Source of the DNA: Paenibacillus aquistagni
GTDB lineage: Bacteria; Bacillota; Bacilli; Paenibacillales; Paenibacillaceae
DNA: 64,000 nt
NCBI RefSeq assembly: GCF_900177815.1
Contig: NZ_FXAZ01000001.1
Span: forward strand, 992,001 to 1,056,000
Direction: 5' to 3'
Shown here: positions 1 through 8,207 of the stretch, in pieces
How positions within the stretch are numbered: the stretch's first letter is position 1
How the letters are laid out: each line of letters begins with the position of its first letter
Translations under genes and position numbers: made by a program
The notes under the pieces: generated by a model
The model's database searches: none
What the model saw: the letters and a program-made list of their open reading frames with translations, nothing else
What the model was told of the DNA's origin: nothing

Positions 1-175
1 AGCAGCCTATATCAATGGCTTTAATCTTGGCCGTTATTGGGAAGTGGGGCCGCAGAAGACGCTGTATGTGCCCGCGCCATTGCTTCGTGAGGGGGATAAT
101 GAGCTGATCCTATTCGAGCTTCATGGCACGGATGCTCCTGTTGTGTGTCTGCAGGATGTTCCTGATCTCGGATAA
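1..175 (+). CDS. GH35-type beta-galactosidase, C-terminal end (partial)
   Basis: The reading frame is open from the window edge to a TAA at 173-175 and encodes about 57 residues. It contains NGFNLGRYWEVGPQKTLYVP followed by an EGDNELILFELHG-like segment, which is the usual C-terminal jelly-roll end of bacterial glycoside hydrolase family 35 beta-galactosidases (N-G-x-N-L-G-R-Y-W, then G-P-Q-x-T-L-Y-x-P). The enzyme would release terminal beta-galactose from oligosaccharides. The catalytic barrel lies outside the window, so only family membership can be judged. Confidence 0.8.
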   Translation, partial: AAYINGFNLGRYWEVGPQKTLYVPAPLLREGDNELILFELHGTDAPVVCLQDVPDLG

Positions 176-190
176 TCGGTCCTCTGGCTC

Positions 191-219
191 TTGTTCATTC
201 TCGAAGATAAAGCTATAAT
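191..219 (+). promoter_or_regulatory. sigma-A-type promoter before the VTT gene
   Basis: TTGTTC (191-196) is followed after 17 bases by a perfect TATAAT (214-219). Transcription would start near 226, just before the hairpin at 238-261, so the transcript would meet a terminator-like structure before the gene at 341. Confidence 0.55.
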
Positions 220-237
220 TCTATAAGTCTGACAGAG

Positions 238-272
238 ACAACGGGGTATGCGCTCCGTTGTTTTCTGTTTTT
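238..272 (+). terminator. Rho-independent terminator or leader attenuator
   Basis: ACAACGG (238-244) pairs with CCGTTGT (255-261) and is followed by a T-rich tract to 272. It may simply end the GH35 transcript. It also lies between a good promoter and the next gene, so attenuation is possible. Confidence 0.6.
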
Positions 273-340
273 CAATCGTTAACGAAAATAACCTGACTCT
301 AATAAACGATAATAGCTATCGAAAGAAAGTAAGGTGTGAG

Positions 341-1003
341 ATGGGCTCTAAATGGGTGAAAATTGTATCAATCGGACTTTTTATCGCACTGCTCTATGCT
401 GTTTTGCATGCGGAACCTCTTAAAAGCTTGCTGCATGTTGATCTGAGGGAGATTCAGAATTATGCCGAAGGCAACACGATCTTTTTGCTTGTGGTCATGC
501 TGATCATCATGATCATTCAGAATGTATTTACACTGATTCCGTTGATTCTCGTCATTTCGTCCAATATTACATTGTTTGGGTTCGGGTATGGATTCCTATG
601 GAGCTGGCTGACAAGTGTGGTTGGCGGTGTTCTGGTTTATCTGGCTGCTCGATATTGGTTGAAAGATTTCCTCGTTCGCCTCATTCAGTCCAGATGGAAG
701 AAGGAAAAAATGGATCAGCGCAGCTTTGCGTTTGTATTTATTGGGCGTGTATTTCCTTTTGTACCGACAAGCTTGATTAACATTGCATCTGGGGCAAGCA
801 ATATACCGCTTCGCGATTTTGTGCTTGGCACGCTGTTTGGCAACCTGATCTACTTTTTCATCATGTCTTTGCTGGCGCACGGGGTAATCTCGGCAGACGG
901 CGTTTCTTTGCTGGTCGCTGTTGGTATCGGTATCGTGACGGCTGTGCTGTATCTGCTCTATAAACGAAAAAAGAATAAGGAGCAGCAGGAGCTGCCCTTG
1001 TAG
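341..1003 (+). CDS. TVP38/TMEM64 (VTT/DedA-like) membrane protein
   Basis: A 220-residue integral membrane protein. I place the start at ATG 341 because AAGGTG lies 7 to 12 bases upstream; an ATG at 248 in the same frame falls inside the hairpin. There is an N-terminal membrane anchor, then a VTT core with the glycine-rich GFGYGFLWSWL segment, a central FIGRVFPFVPTSLINIASG motif typical of TVP38/TMEM64 proteins, and two closing membrane segments before a lysine-rich tail. VTT proteins are implicated in lipid scrambling or ion-coupled membrane homeostasis; the substrate here cannot be told. It is monocistronic, between a GH35 gene and a convergent MFS gene. Confidence 0.85.
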   Translation: MGSKWVKIVSIGLFIALLYAVLHAEPLKSLLHVDLREIQNYAEGNTIFLLVVMLIIMIIQNVFTLIPLILVISSNITLFGFGYGFLWSWLTSVVGGVLVYLAARYWLKDFLVRLIQSRWKKEKMDQRSFAFVFIGRVFPFVPTSLINIASGASNIPLRDFVLGTLFGNLIYFFIMSLLAHGVISADGVSLLVAVGIGIVTAVLYLLYKRKKNKEQQELPL

Positions 1004-1113
1004 TTCATATGGGTGAAGCCATAATTTAAAGGGTTATTTGAAGCGCAGATTATTAGGCCATCCAGCCTTCCAATCCGCTTCCTTATAATGTTTGTGTGTT
1101 GTCCGTGAAAGTA

Positions 1114-1159
1114 GAGCGTTCTAATCCAGAAGACCATGGGGATTAGGACGCTCTTTTTT
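1114..1159. terminator. Strong intrinsic terminator between convergent genes
   Basis: A 14-base arm GAGCGTTCTAATCC (1114-1127) pairs with GGATTAGGACGCTC (1140-1153) with one mismatch and is followed by six T residues. It lies between the VTT gene (+) and the MFS gene (-) and could serve both strands. Confidence 0.85.
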
Positions 1160-1240
1160 ATATAGGGGACCCAAAAAAGTGCTAAGCATGTGAGTTGACA
1201 GGTTGACCGATAACATGAGAGCTTGGGCTGTCTTCATTGA

Positions 1241-2488
1241 TCACATGGAAGCCGTATGAAAGGGCTTCACCTGTATATGACGCCGCAGCAGGAACCAGGC
1301 TGCGGATAAGAGAAGCAGCATCGTGGCTGACAGCAGTGTAATTCCCTGCGTGCTGTAAGTCTCGATTAAAGTAAAGGCGGCTAGAGGCCCTAAGGCGGCT
1401 CCAACATCCAAAATAGTGGTATAAGTGGTCATGTAGGCGACAGTATGGGTTCCCTGAGCAGCCGCATCGGCAGCTAATGCATCCGAGAGGGTATTAAGAG
1501 CAGTATTGGCTGCTAGAACCATGATTAAGAAGATCATCCAAGCGGCAAAAGGCAAGGGCAGCGACAAGAACAGCATTCCAGCAATCGCCAAGACTAACGT
1601 TACAAAATAAAGCGGAAGCCTGCCGCGCGGTCCGTCTGACCAAGCTCCAATGAGAGGCGACAGCAACGGCGTCCAGCCCCAGCGAAGCGCTTGGACTACT
1701 CCAGCAATAGACGCGGCTCCCATCGCAAAGCCAGCAATGATGAGACCTTCTGCGCGGTGAGAGAGCTGAATATCAATCAGGCTGCTTAAGGAAGCATTCA
1801 GCAATCCTTGGAAGAGGAATGCAATGATTAAGCCAGAACACAGCGTAAGCAGAGCGTAGGGATGCAATAGCCCTCTTCTGAGTGCTTGCTTGGTCGGCTC
1901 CTTCGAAGAAGAACTTGGCTTGGTTTCGTGTGAGGTTGTGAACAGCCATGCCAGAGGAAATCCAAGCGCCGTAATGATGCTCAGCACGAGAGCGACCATT
2001 CTTACGCCGAGGAGATCCGCAAACACACCTCCAGCCAGCATGCCGACTAAGCTGCCGAGCGCGATGATGCCGTTATAGCTGCCGAGCAAGTGCCCCCGAT
2101 CCTCGGTGCTGACTTCAAGCACTGTTAGATAGCCGCCTATGCGAAGCATAGACCATGCTGCTCCCCAAGCCGCTCTTGCAATCAGCAGCATCCAGAAGCC
2201 GCTTGCAATGGCAAAGGCAAGCGTGGTCAGACATGCAATGACAACCGCGATAAGGATGCCCGTTCGCTTCGGCAGCCAGCTGTAAGCCCACCCGACGAGA
2301 GGATTCAACGGAAGCCGCACCATGCGGTTTATGGACAGCAATATGCCAACCTGCCATAGTCCTTGCAAACCGAAGGATGCCCAGTAGACCGGCAGTACGA
2401 TATAGAGCATGGAATCTCCCAGCAAGCAGATAGCCGTTACCCATGAGATTATTCGAACCGTACGTCGATTCTGTTCTGAGCTCCTCAT
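1241..2488 (-). CDS. MFS transporter (12-TM sugar/drug efflux type)
   Basis: A 415-residue protein with about twelve hydrophobic segments in two halves joined by a polar stretch near residues 190-210 (serine/lysine rich), as in major facilitator permeases. An MFS-like R-x-G-R-type loop appears as DGPRGR between the seventh and ninth segments, and a basic C-terminus ends the protein. It probably exports a drug or metabolite, but no substrate motif is visible. Its ATG overlaps the stop of the upstream broken SDR by ATGA, so translation is likely coupled. These are the only convincing leftward genes in the window. Confidence 0.85.
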   Translation of the reverse strand: MRSSEQNRRTVRIISWVTAICLLGDSMLYIVLPVYWASFGLQGLWQVGILLSINRMVRLPLNPLVGWAYSWLPKRTGILIAVVIACLTTLAFAIASGFWMLLIARAAWGAAWSMLRIGGYLTVLEVSTEDRGHLLGSYNGIIALGSLVGMLAGGVFADLLGVRMVALVLSIITALGFPLAWLFTTSHETKPSSSSKEPTKQALRRGLLHPYALLTLCSGLIIAFLFQGLLNASLSSLIDIQLSHRAEGLIIAGFAMGAASIAGVVQALRWGWTPLLSPLIGAWSDGPRGRLPLYFVTLVLAIAGMLFLSLPLPFAAWMIFLIMVLAANTALNTLSDALAADAAAQGTHTVAYMTTYTTILDVGAALGPLAAFTLIETYSTQGITLLSATMLLLLSAAWFLLRRHIQVKPFHTASM

Positions 2489-2883
2489 ATGGAATGACCA
2501 TTATGTTCCGATGGCTGATACGTCCAGCCATGGTCGCCATGGTAGATCATCTGCTTCAACATGCCCCCGTCGACCCGTATATTTTCGCCTGTAATAAATC
2601 CACTTTTTTCACTGCACAAAAAGAATACGAGATTAACGATATCCTGTGTCTGGCCGACTCGGTCAACCAGATGCTGAAGGCGATCTGACGCTGTGAGTGC
2701 AGATGGATCGCCACTTGTGTCAATCCATCCCGGACTGATTGCATTTACGCGTGCTCGACCAGCTAGGCTAATGCTGAGTGCATGAGGAAGCGCAAGAATG
2801 CCGCCTTTTGCGGCAGAGCAGCTCTCCGTGACTGCTTGAGACATGCCGCCCGTTACGACGGCAACTCTATGATGACATTCCAC
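2485..2883 (-). pseudogene. Short-chain dehydrogenase with large internal deletion
   Basis: The gene keeps a good ribosome-binding site (AGGAGGT at 2893-2899 on the minus strand) and GTG start. The protein begins with the Rossmann strand VAVVTGG and then jumps at once to the catalytic region ESCSAAKGG and the ARVNAISPGWIDT segment. About 130 residues are missing, including the cofactor loop, NNAG and the catalytic serine. The YxxxK tyrosine is a cysteine (C-S-A-A-K). It cannot be an active SDR. The frame stays open and overlaps the MFS start, so its retained job may be translational coupling. Confidence 0.75.
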
Positions 2884-2923
2884 GTTAAGGATACCTCCTG
2901 TCGTTCATTTGGTGTACGAGTAG

Positions 2924-2951
2924 TCTATACCTCGAAGCGCCTGCTTAACAA
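2924..2951 (-). promoter_or_regulatory. Promoter for the SDR remnant-MFS pair
   Basis: On the minus strand TTGTTA (2951-2946) and TATAGA (2929-2924) are 16 bases apart, followed by the AGGAGGT and GTG start of the SDR remnant. Confidence 0.4.
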
Positions 2952-3069
2952 TGGAGGATTATCTTCAAATTATAGCTAATTGCCGCTTTAACGGAATGTT
3001 GTGCTTCCAAAGCAAGGAATGGAGCAGGAGAAGACATATGCGAAGGCGTGCTTGCTGTGTTGATGCTAG

Positions 3070-3118
3070 TTGACGAGAGATAAACAAGTTGCTATACTAC
3101 AAATCGTAAATATTACGA
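3070..3118 (+). promoter_or_regulatory. Promoter with Zur-box-like operator
   Basis: TTGACG (3070-3075) and TATACT (3093-3098) have a 17-base spacer. Directly downstream, 3104-3118 reads TCGTAAATATTACGA, one base off the Bacillus Zur operator (TCGTAAT-N-ATTACGA) and a perfect 6-3-6 inverted repeat. A repressor bound here would cover the transcription start. The downstream genes are of the COG0701/COG3689 kind, which comparative genomics has placed in zinc-limitation regulons. Confidence 0.75.
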
Positions 3119-3212
3119 ATAATTAGTGATGAATGTTAGCTGCAGCACTGTAAGATGTGCCAGTGGGTTCTGTTCGAGCGATTCTTCGAAAGGTGGTGGG
3201 GTTATTATTATC

Positions 3213-4232
3213 TTGAATCCTGAGGGGAAGAAGCGTTCTCAGGCTGTCAGCTTCGTTCTCCCAGCGCTGCTGCTTGTTGCTCTGATAGGCTGGTTGATCG
3301 TTCAGCCAAGCGGCTTGCAGGCAGCCTCCTGGCGGTCGCTGACCACCGTATTTGTCAGCATTCTGCTGGAGGCGCTGCCCTTTTTAGTTCTAGGCATCTT
3401 TATTTCTTCCCTTATACATATTTGGGTGTCTCCGGAATGGCTGGCTCGTCTCACGCGCCACTTTTCGTTATTTCCGCTGCTTATACTTGCTGCCTTGGGG
3501 GGGATTGTCCTGCCCTTATGCGAATGCGGCATGATTCCGATTGTCAGAAAGCTCGTTCAAAAGGGACTGCCTGTTCCTGTTGCGATAACGTTTATGATGG
3601 CAGCGCCTGTGCTCAATCCAATCGTCTACTCGTCAACGGTCATTGCATTCCCGACAGAGCCTCAGATGCCGATTGCACGCATGATAACAGCCTTTGTTGT
3701 TGTCCTTATCATCGGAATGGTCGTTGCTTGGCTTGATCGAAGCAATCGGGCTCGGTTAGAGGATAGGACGCACAAGGATAAACATGAACATCCAAGCCGT
3801 CCAGCACAAGCGAAGCTGATGGAACGTCTAGGACATGCTCTACACCATATGGGGCAGGAGTGGAAGGAAACCTCGTATTTTCTTATTTTCGGCGCCTTCA
3901 TAACGGCGTTATTTCAAGTATCCGAGGCTAGAGAGTGGCTGCTGCAATGGATTCTACTTCATCCTTGGGCAGATCACGGGATATTTATGGGACTTGCTTA
4001 TGTTCTATCGCTGTGCTCAACCTCAGATGCGTTCGTTGCGGCTTCCTTTGCCCAGTCATTTCGACCAGAAGCCCTGCTTAGCTTTCTCGTATTTGGCCCG
4101 ATGATGGACATGAAGATGACGGTCATGATGCTGACGATGTTTCGTACGAGATTCATCCTTCTGCTGACTCTGCTGCTTGCCATCCTCATTCCTATTGCTT
4201 CAACGATGCTATGGTCTGTGCTGTCATCATGA
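3213..4232 (+). CDS. UPF0718/DUF318-type permease (YcgR-like), zinc-regulated
   Basis: A roughly 340-residue, eight-segment membrane permease. The frame is open from ATG 3126, but AAGGTGG-rich sequence at 3190-3201 favours a start at TTG 3213 (an ATT at 3204 is also possible). Family marks are the LCECGMIPIVRKL motif, the FMMAAPVLNPIV segment and the second-half CSTSDAFVAASF motif, which resemble each other as internal repeats. The central cytoplasmic loop is His/Lys rich (HKDKHEHPSRP). The next gene is its usual partner of the YcgQ/TIGR03943 type. The Zur-like operator upstream suggests expression in zinc starvation. The transported substrate is unknown. Confidence 0.85.
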   Translation: MNPEGKKRSQAVSFVLPALLLVALIGWLIVQPSGLQAASWRSLTTVFVSILLEALPFLVLGIFISSLIHIWVSPEWLARLTRHFSLFPLLILAALGGIVLPLCECGMIPIVRKLVQKGLPVPVAITFMMAAPVLNPIVYSSTVIAFPTEPQMPIARMITAFVVVLIIGMVVAWLDRSNRARLEDRTHKDKHEHPSRPAQAKLMERLGHALHHMGQEWKETSYFLIFGAFITALFQVSEAREWLLQWILLHPWADHGIFMGLAYVLSLCSTSDAFVAASFAQSFRPEALLSFLVFGPMMDMKMTVMMLTMFRTRFILLLTLLLAILIPIASTMLWSVLSS

Positions 4233-4406
4233 GGCGGGTGGTATGCTTAGTAGACATTGACAATTTGGTGTAACGGCTCAAGAGAGGACTTAGTATCGGC
4301 AGGTCGCCGATTGGTTCCGAAACACGATTAATTGGCTGTATAAATGGACTGTTAATATCGAAATGATATCGATTCAACGAGTGAATCAATGAGAGGTGAT
4401 CTAGCA

Positions 4407-5429
4407 ATGACGAAGCGTTTAGGCCAACGGCTCTTGGAATTTGTACCGGGCTGCTTGCTGCTTGGCTGGGGCATCTTTGTCTATTGGCTCCATCGGGATG
4501 AACTGCTGACCTTGTATATCTCGCGCCGTGTGGAGTGGATGGTGCGACTTGCCGCCGCAGGCTGTTATGTATTAGGTGGCTTGCTGATTATTCAAGCCTT
4601 GTTCAAGAAGAACTCGCAGACACATGCGCACGATAACTGCGGTTGCTCCTGCTCGCATGAAGACCCGAGTGATGAGCCGCCCTCCTTGTGGCAGGCAAGC
4701 CAGACGATCAGCCTTGGCATTCTCCTTCTCCCCTTTATACTTTCTTGGCTATGGCCGCCAGCTGCTCTCGGCAGTCAGACTGCTGCTCTGAAGGGAGTCG
4801 ATCTTGCTCCCTCCAGCATTTTTACGGAGCGGTATGCGGATAATCGCCTTCCGGCTGTTGATGAACGCCTTTCTGTCGAGATCGAAGAAATCGAAGGTTC
4901 GCTCGAAGACGAAATGGAGTTTGTCCAAGTTGAGGTTCCTGATCAAGACGACTTGCGGGCGGCGAATCCATCAATGGAGTCAACAAATGTGATGTTTCCT
5001 TCGGATGCTTTTACGAAGCCTTATGCGGTTTATGCAGAGAAGCTGATTCAAGAAGAGGAAATCATCATCAGCGAGAAGCATTTTATCGAGACGATCATGA
5101 CGCTTGATCTGTATCGGGACAAGTTCTATGGCAAGCGAGTGCGGCTAGAGGGCTTTGTCCATCATATGACAGGGATGAAGGATGATCAACTCGCAGTTAC
5201 TCGCTTTGCGATGCAGTGCTGTGCTGCGGATTCAACGCCTTACGGACTGCTGGCTGTGAACGATACGGACCATATGCTGCAGCGTGATGAATGGATTGAG
5301 GCTTCCGGCATCCTTCGTGAAGGCAGCTTTCAAGATCATGATGTCATGGTGCTTCACGTCGATCAATTGCGAAAAATCGAGCCAAAAAGCGATCCTTACG
5401 TCTACCAGGACTTAGAGTTCGGACTCTAA
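4407..5429 (+). CDS. TIGR03943/DUF1980-family protein (YcgQ-like), partner of the permease
   Basis: A 340-residue protein. ATG 4407 is preferred over ATG 4389 because GAGAGGTGAT precedes it. Three membrane segments (about 12-29, 46-65, 96-115) flank a short metal-binding-looking stretch at 73-84 (HAHDNCGCSCSH). A long acidic linker (EIEEIEGSLEDEMEF) leads to a soluble C-terminal domain with MQCCAADSTPYGLL, which is diagnostic of the family. It probably acts with the permease at the membrane. A weaker TCG...CGA dyad at 4358-4372 lies just upstream and could be a second, degenerate Zur site. Confidence 0.8.
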   Translation: MTKRLGQRLLEFVPGCLLLGWGIFVYWLHRDELLTLYISRRVEWMVRLAAAGCYVLGGLLIIQALFKKNSQTHAHDNCGCSCSHEDPSDEPPSLWQASQTISLGILLLPFILSWLWPPAALGSQTAALKGVDLAPSSIFTERYADNRLPAVDERLSVEIEEIEGSLEDEMEFVQVEVPDQDDLRAANPSMESTNVMFPSDAFTKPYAVYAEKLIQEEEIIISEKHFIETIMTLDLYRDKFYGKRVRLEGFVHHMTGMKDDQLAVTRFAMQCCAADSTPYGLLAVNDTDHMLQRDEWIEASGILREGSFQDHDVMVLHVDQLRKIEPKSDPYVYQDLEFGL

Positions 5430-5606
5430 GGGAAATTTCTACTGCACACGAGATAATAGGGGTCTTGTCATTTTCAGCATGGCGCAGTTTCTGTGCATGC
5501 CCCTTATCTAAACGGAGTATCAGCTGAGATCGTCGTGGTATATTCGATATAGCTTGAGCCGCTCCAGCAGCTGCAAGGACTGCTCTTGTAGAATGGGGAT
5601 CCTCCA

Positions 5607-5666
5607 AACACCTTTAAGCCTGCTTCTGTATCGCAAGATACGGAGGTAAGCCTGAAGGTGTTTTTT
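5607..5666 (+). terminator. Terminator after the zinc operon
   Basis: AACACCTT (5607-5614) pairs with AAGGTGTT (5655-5662), with an inner TCTGTATC/GATACGGA stem, and is followed by a T run. The 545-base gap 5430-5974 otherwise holds no gene I can support; a leftward frame at 5520-5813 runs through this hairpin and is judged spurious. Confidence 0.75.
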
Positions 5667-5974
5667 CGTATAAAGGGAAAGGGGTAGGGCGCATAAGCAT
5701 GCTTCAGGACAAAGGTTCATATCCTTGGCAGCGAAAAGAATAAGTGTTGATGTAAGGATGAGTATGCTGCTTGGGATATACAGCAGGATTGATGATTTCA
5801 TCTTCTTATGCAATCCCAGTATATGGTATCATTAAGGGATCACGACTTACATGATGAGTGTTAATATGGCTGTTAGGTTTTAAATTTAATCCTATCTTTG
5901 TCATAACCGATCAAAGAAGATGGGACCATTTAAGTTTCACTATTATGAATGAAGCATGTTAAAGGAGGTCAAGC

Positions 5975-6697
5975 ATGAATGTTATCATACAGCATATGCC
6001 TGTAAATATTCTATCGATATGGTTCAACATAATGGGATGGGGAATGATCATCCTGTGGATCATCATACGCTATCGCAAACAGAAGGAGAAACCAGCGATA
6101 TGGAAAGCGGTGCTCGCTGCACTGGCAGGGATAATCTCCTTTTCATGGAACATGATGCTGATGGATATGGTGGTCAGGATTGCAGTCCTTCCGTTAGGGG
6201 TTTGGATCTTGCATTTCTTTTTGCGAAAGCATCGATATGAGATTTACTGCCAATATGCATGGATTGGATTTTGGAGCAATTATATTTTTCTAGCGGCAAT
6301 GCTATTATCCACGATGATTCATAGTGTGATGTATCCTATAAATAATGCAGACACCTATCTTGCAAATGTAGAGCAGGCCGTGCTGATTCCTACTCATCCT
6401 ACAGCACCCCAAGCAGTTCTTCATCCTAAGCAGCTGCGATCCCTCATCCCTAAGCTGGAGCAAGCAGAGGATCAAACGTACACTTGGTATTCTCAAACGA
6501 GTACTAAAGGAAAACCTGATTATCAAATGGAGCGTTTCCCTTACGTGGTGATAAATACGCATGCGAGATGGGGGAGCGGCCTTCAATCGATGGTGTATCT
6601 TGAAAGGGATGGAAAAGGACTGTTGATCACGACAGAAAAACGGCAATTCTACTACCGCTCTGAGGAACCGCTGGTTGAGATGGGGGGAGGAGAATAA
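5975..6697 (+). CDS. Conserved membrane protein of unknown function
   Basis: A 240-residue protein with an excellent AAAGGAGGT ribosome-binding site. Four hydrophobic segments (about residues 10-32, 43-62, 63-85, 97-117) are followed by a soluble C-terminal half with the segment TSTKGKPDYQMERFPYVVIN. I do not recognise a domain. The stop overlaps the start of the next gene by one base (TAATG), so the two are a translationally coupled operon. Both have the higher GC of the left flank, unlike the genes after 7.5 kb. Confidence 0.75.
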   Translation: MNVIIQHMPVNILSIWFNIMGWGMIILWIIIRYRKQKEKPAIWKAVLAALAGIISFSWNMMLMDMVVRIAVLPLGVWILHFFLRKHRYEIYCQYAWIGFWSNYIFLAAMLLSTMIHSVMYPINNADTYLANVEQAVLIPTHPTAPQAVLHPKQLRSLIPKLEQAEDQTYTWYSQTSTKGKPDYQMERFPYVVINTHARWGSGLQSMVYLERDGKGLLITTEKRQFYYRSEEPLVEMGGGE

Positions 6698-7437
6698 TGC
6701 TGCAGAAAAAGAAGATCGCGCTGCTGTTGAGTGCTGTCATCATTCTTGTCATTATTAGAGCAGGTTATATGTATCTCGATCATCATCCCAAGCCATTTCC
6801 TAGTCATGAGGCAGCGGTAGGCGAGATGGGCCGATCCAATAAGAACGTTATTCAAGAAATACTTGAAGTGATCCATATCGATGATGCTCATGTCGTCGTT
6901 CCTTTTGTCAGTGAGAATAATGAGTATGGAATTGGACTATGGAAGTGGGAAGTGTTTAGTTGGAAGCTGAAAAAAATAGAGCAGCGCGGCGAACCCTTCC
7001 TATGGAAGCTTAAGGAGAAGGACCCTTCGTCACACGTCCTGATCTGGAACATGAATCCTAGCGGTCAGATTAGCGCAATTGATTACTATCTTATGCGGGA
7101 GCGAAGCTATTATGGCACCGATGAGCATAACACGTATCAACCGAGAATCCAGCTCAAGCATCGGGTAGACGCGAGTACAAAGAGCTACGGGGCGATCCAG
7201 CTGCCAGAGGTCTGGCTTCAGCTGTTGGAAGACGAGCGAGCTGCGAATCGTTCAAGCGAATCTTTCAGCCTCTTTTCTTCGTTCAGTCCACGGTCATCAA
7301 TTGCAATTAACTGGCTTCCTCGTTCAGCAGCTGGCGAATTCGTCTTTCCGAAGCATACGGTAAATGGCGGTTCCTATGTGCTCTCGGACGTGTCAACAAG
7401 CCCAGTCTACATTATTGATCCCCATGACCTCGAATAA
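6697..7437 (+). CDS. Membrane-anchored extracytoplasmic protein of unknown function
   Basis: A 246-residue protein. A lysine-rich start (MLQKKK) and one hydrophobic segment (residues 8-26) form a signal anchor, and the rest is polar and probably outside the membrane. No known domain is recognised. It is the second gene of the coupled pair and likely works with the preceding membrane protein. A strong terminator follows at 7444. It is the last gene before the repeat-rich AT-rich region. Confidence 0.7.
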   Translation: MLQKKKIALLLSAVIILVIIRAGYMYLDHHPKPFPSHEAAVGEMGRSNKNVIQEILEVIHIDDAHVVVPFVSENNEYGIGLWKWEVFSWKLKKIEQRGEPFLWKLKEKDPSSHVLIWNMNPSGQISAIDYYLMRERSYYGTDEHNTYQPRIQLKHRVDASTKSYGAIQLPEVWLQLLEDERAANRSSESFSLFSSFSPRSSIAINWLPRSAAGEFVFPKHTVNGGSYVLSDVSTSPVYIIDPHDLE

Positions 7438-7443
7438 CGCGCA

Positions 7444-7505
7444 GAAGTTCACGAACCCATGGTATATTAGGGAATATACGCAGTTCGTGAATTTCTTCAT
7501 TTTTT
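7444..7505 (+). terminator. Long hairpin terminator at the left edge of the cassette region
   Basis: GAAGTTCACGAAC (7444-7456) pairs with GTTCGTGAATTTC (7483-7495) over 13 bases with one G-T pair. An inner TATATT/AATATA stem is present, and a T-rich tract runs to 7505. It ends the 5975-7437 operon. Its TTCACGAA/TTCGTGAA core resembles the outer stem of the attC-like repeats that start right after it. Confidence 0.75.
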
Positions 7506-7514
7506 GTGGGATTT

Positions 7515-7541
7515 GCGAAGTTCGTAGATTAGATGTTAGGT
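7515..7541 (+). repeat. attC-like right end, first cassette boundary
   Basis: GCGAAGTTCGTAGATT is followed by GTTAGGT (7535-7541) and GAAAT. This matches the right end of the later repeats (compare 13585-13615: GGTTCGTAGATA, then GTTAGGC and GAAAT). It lies 30 bases before the first AT-rich small gene and marks where that region begins. Confidence 0.6.
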
Positions 7542-7579
7542 GAAATCGCAGTAAACATAAATTTTTTGAGGTGCACACT

Positions 7580-7984
7580 GTGGGATTAGAATATAAGACC
7601 AATGAATGCTGTGATGTCAAAGAAGTAGAAGAAGTGTTTAATAAATCTGGTATCAGAAGACCAGTGGGAGATACTGAACGAATTCAGCGCATGATCGATA
7701 ATGCGGATGAAATTATAACGGTAAGAGATGGAGAAAGACTTATTGGAATCTTAAGAGCTATTACTGACTATTCCTATTGCTGCTACATATCAGATATTGC
7801 CGTAGATAAAGATTATCAAGGACTAGGAATTGGTAAAGAACTAATTAGGGTATTACGGGAAAGATTGGGAGAAGAAGAGGTTCAATATATTTTAACGTCT
7901 GCGCCTAAAGCTGTAGGCTTTTATGAGAAGATTGGGTTTGAGAGAGCGGATAAAGCATTTGTTATAAAGAGAAAGAAGAATTAA
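7580..7984 (+). CDS. GNAT family N-acetyltransferase
   Basis: A 134-residue GNAT. GTG 7580 is favoured because GAGGTG lies seven bases upstream; GTG 7571 would remove that site. The acetyl-CoA loop appears as QGLGIGKELI (motif A, about residues 78-87) after the strand YISDIAVD, and FYEKIGF (motif B) is near the C-terminus. It would move an acetyl group from acetyl-CoA to an amine; the substrate is unknown. It is the first gene of the cassette-like run, ends 38 bases before an attC-like palindrome and has no visible promoter of its own. Confidence 0.88.
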   Translation: MGLEYKTNECCDVKEVEEVFNKSGIRRPVGDTERIQRMIDNADEIITVRDGERLIGILRAITDYSYCCYISDIAVDKDYQGLGIGKELIRVLRERLGEEEVQYILTSAPKAVGFYEKIGFERADKAFVIKRKKN

Positions 7985-8022
7985 ACACATTTTGGGAGAA
8001 GATCGAAGAGGTCTGCGACATC

Positions 8023-8181
8023 ATCTAACACCGTGTTCACGCATCGGGCATTCGCCCTCGGTCTGGCAGAGGGATTTTGGGGAAGTGGAAGCAGCCAGAC
8101 ACATCCGCACCGACTAAGCGCATCGCGCCCGGGCCTTCGGCCCTTAAGTCGGTGGGACGTCGTGAACACAACACGTTATGC
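8023..8181 (+). repeat. attC-like palindromic repeat, copy 1 (159 bp)
   Basis: It opens with ATCTAAC (8023-8029, a RYYYAAC box) and closes with GTTATGC (8175-8181). GTGTTCACG (8033-8041) is exactly complementary to CGTGAACAC (8161-8169). Inside are GTCTGGC/GCCAGAC and ACCGACT/AGTCGGT stems, giving a branched fold. The order box-arm-arm-box downstream of a gene is that of an integron attC site, though longer than most. Confidence 0.7.
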
Positions 8182-8207
8182 GACATTCTTTTATGAGGTG
8201 AAGTAAA

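Noticed and set aside
5520-5813. Leftward 97-residue frame ending QLLERLKLYRIYHDDLS
   Set aside because: It runs straight through the terminator hairpin at 5607-5666 and has no good ribosome-binding site, although its C-terminal part looks somewhat protein-like.
7981-8169. Leftward frame across attC-like copy 1
   Set aside because: It is generated by the palindrome itself and has no start signal.
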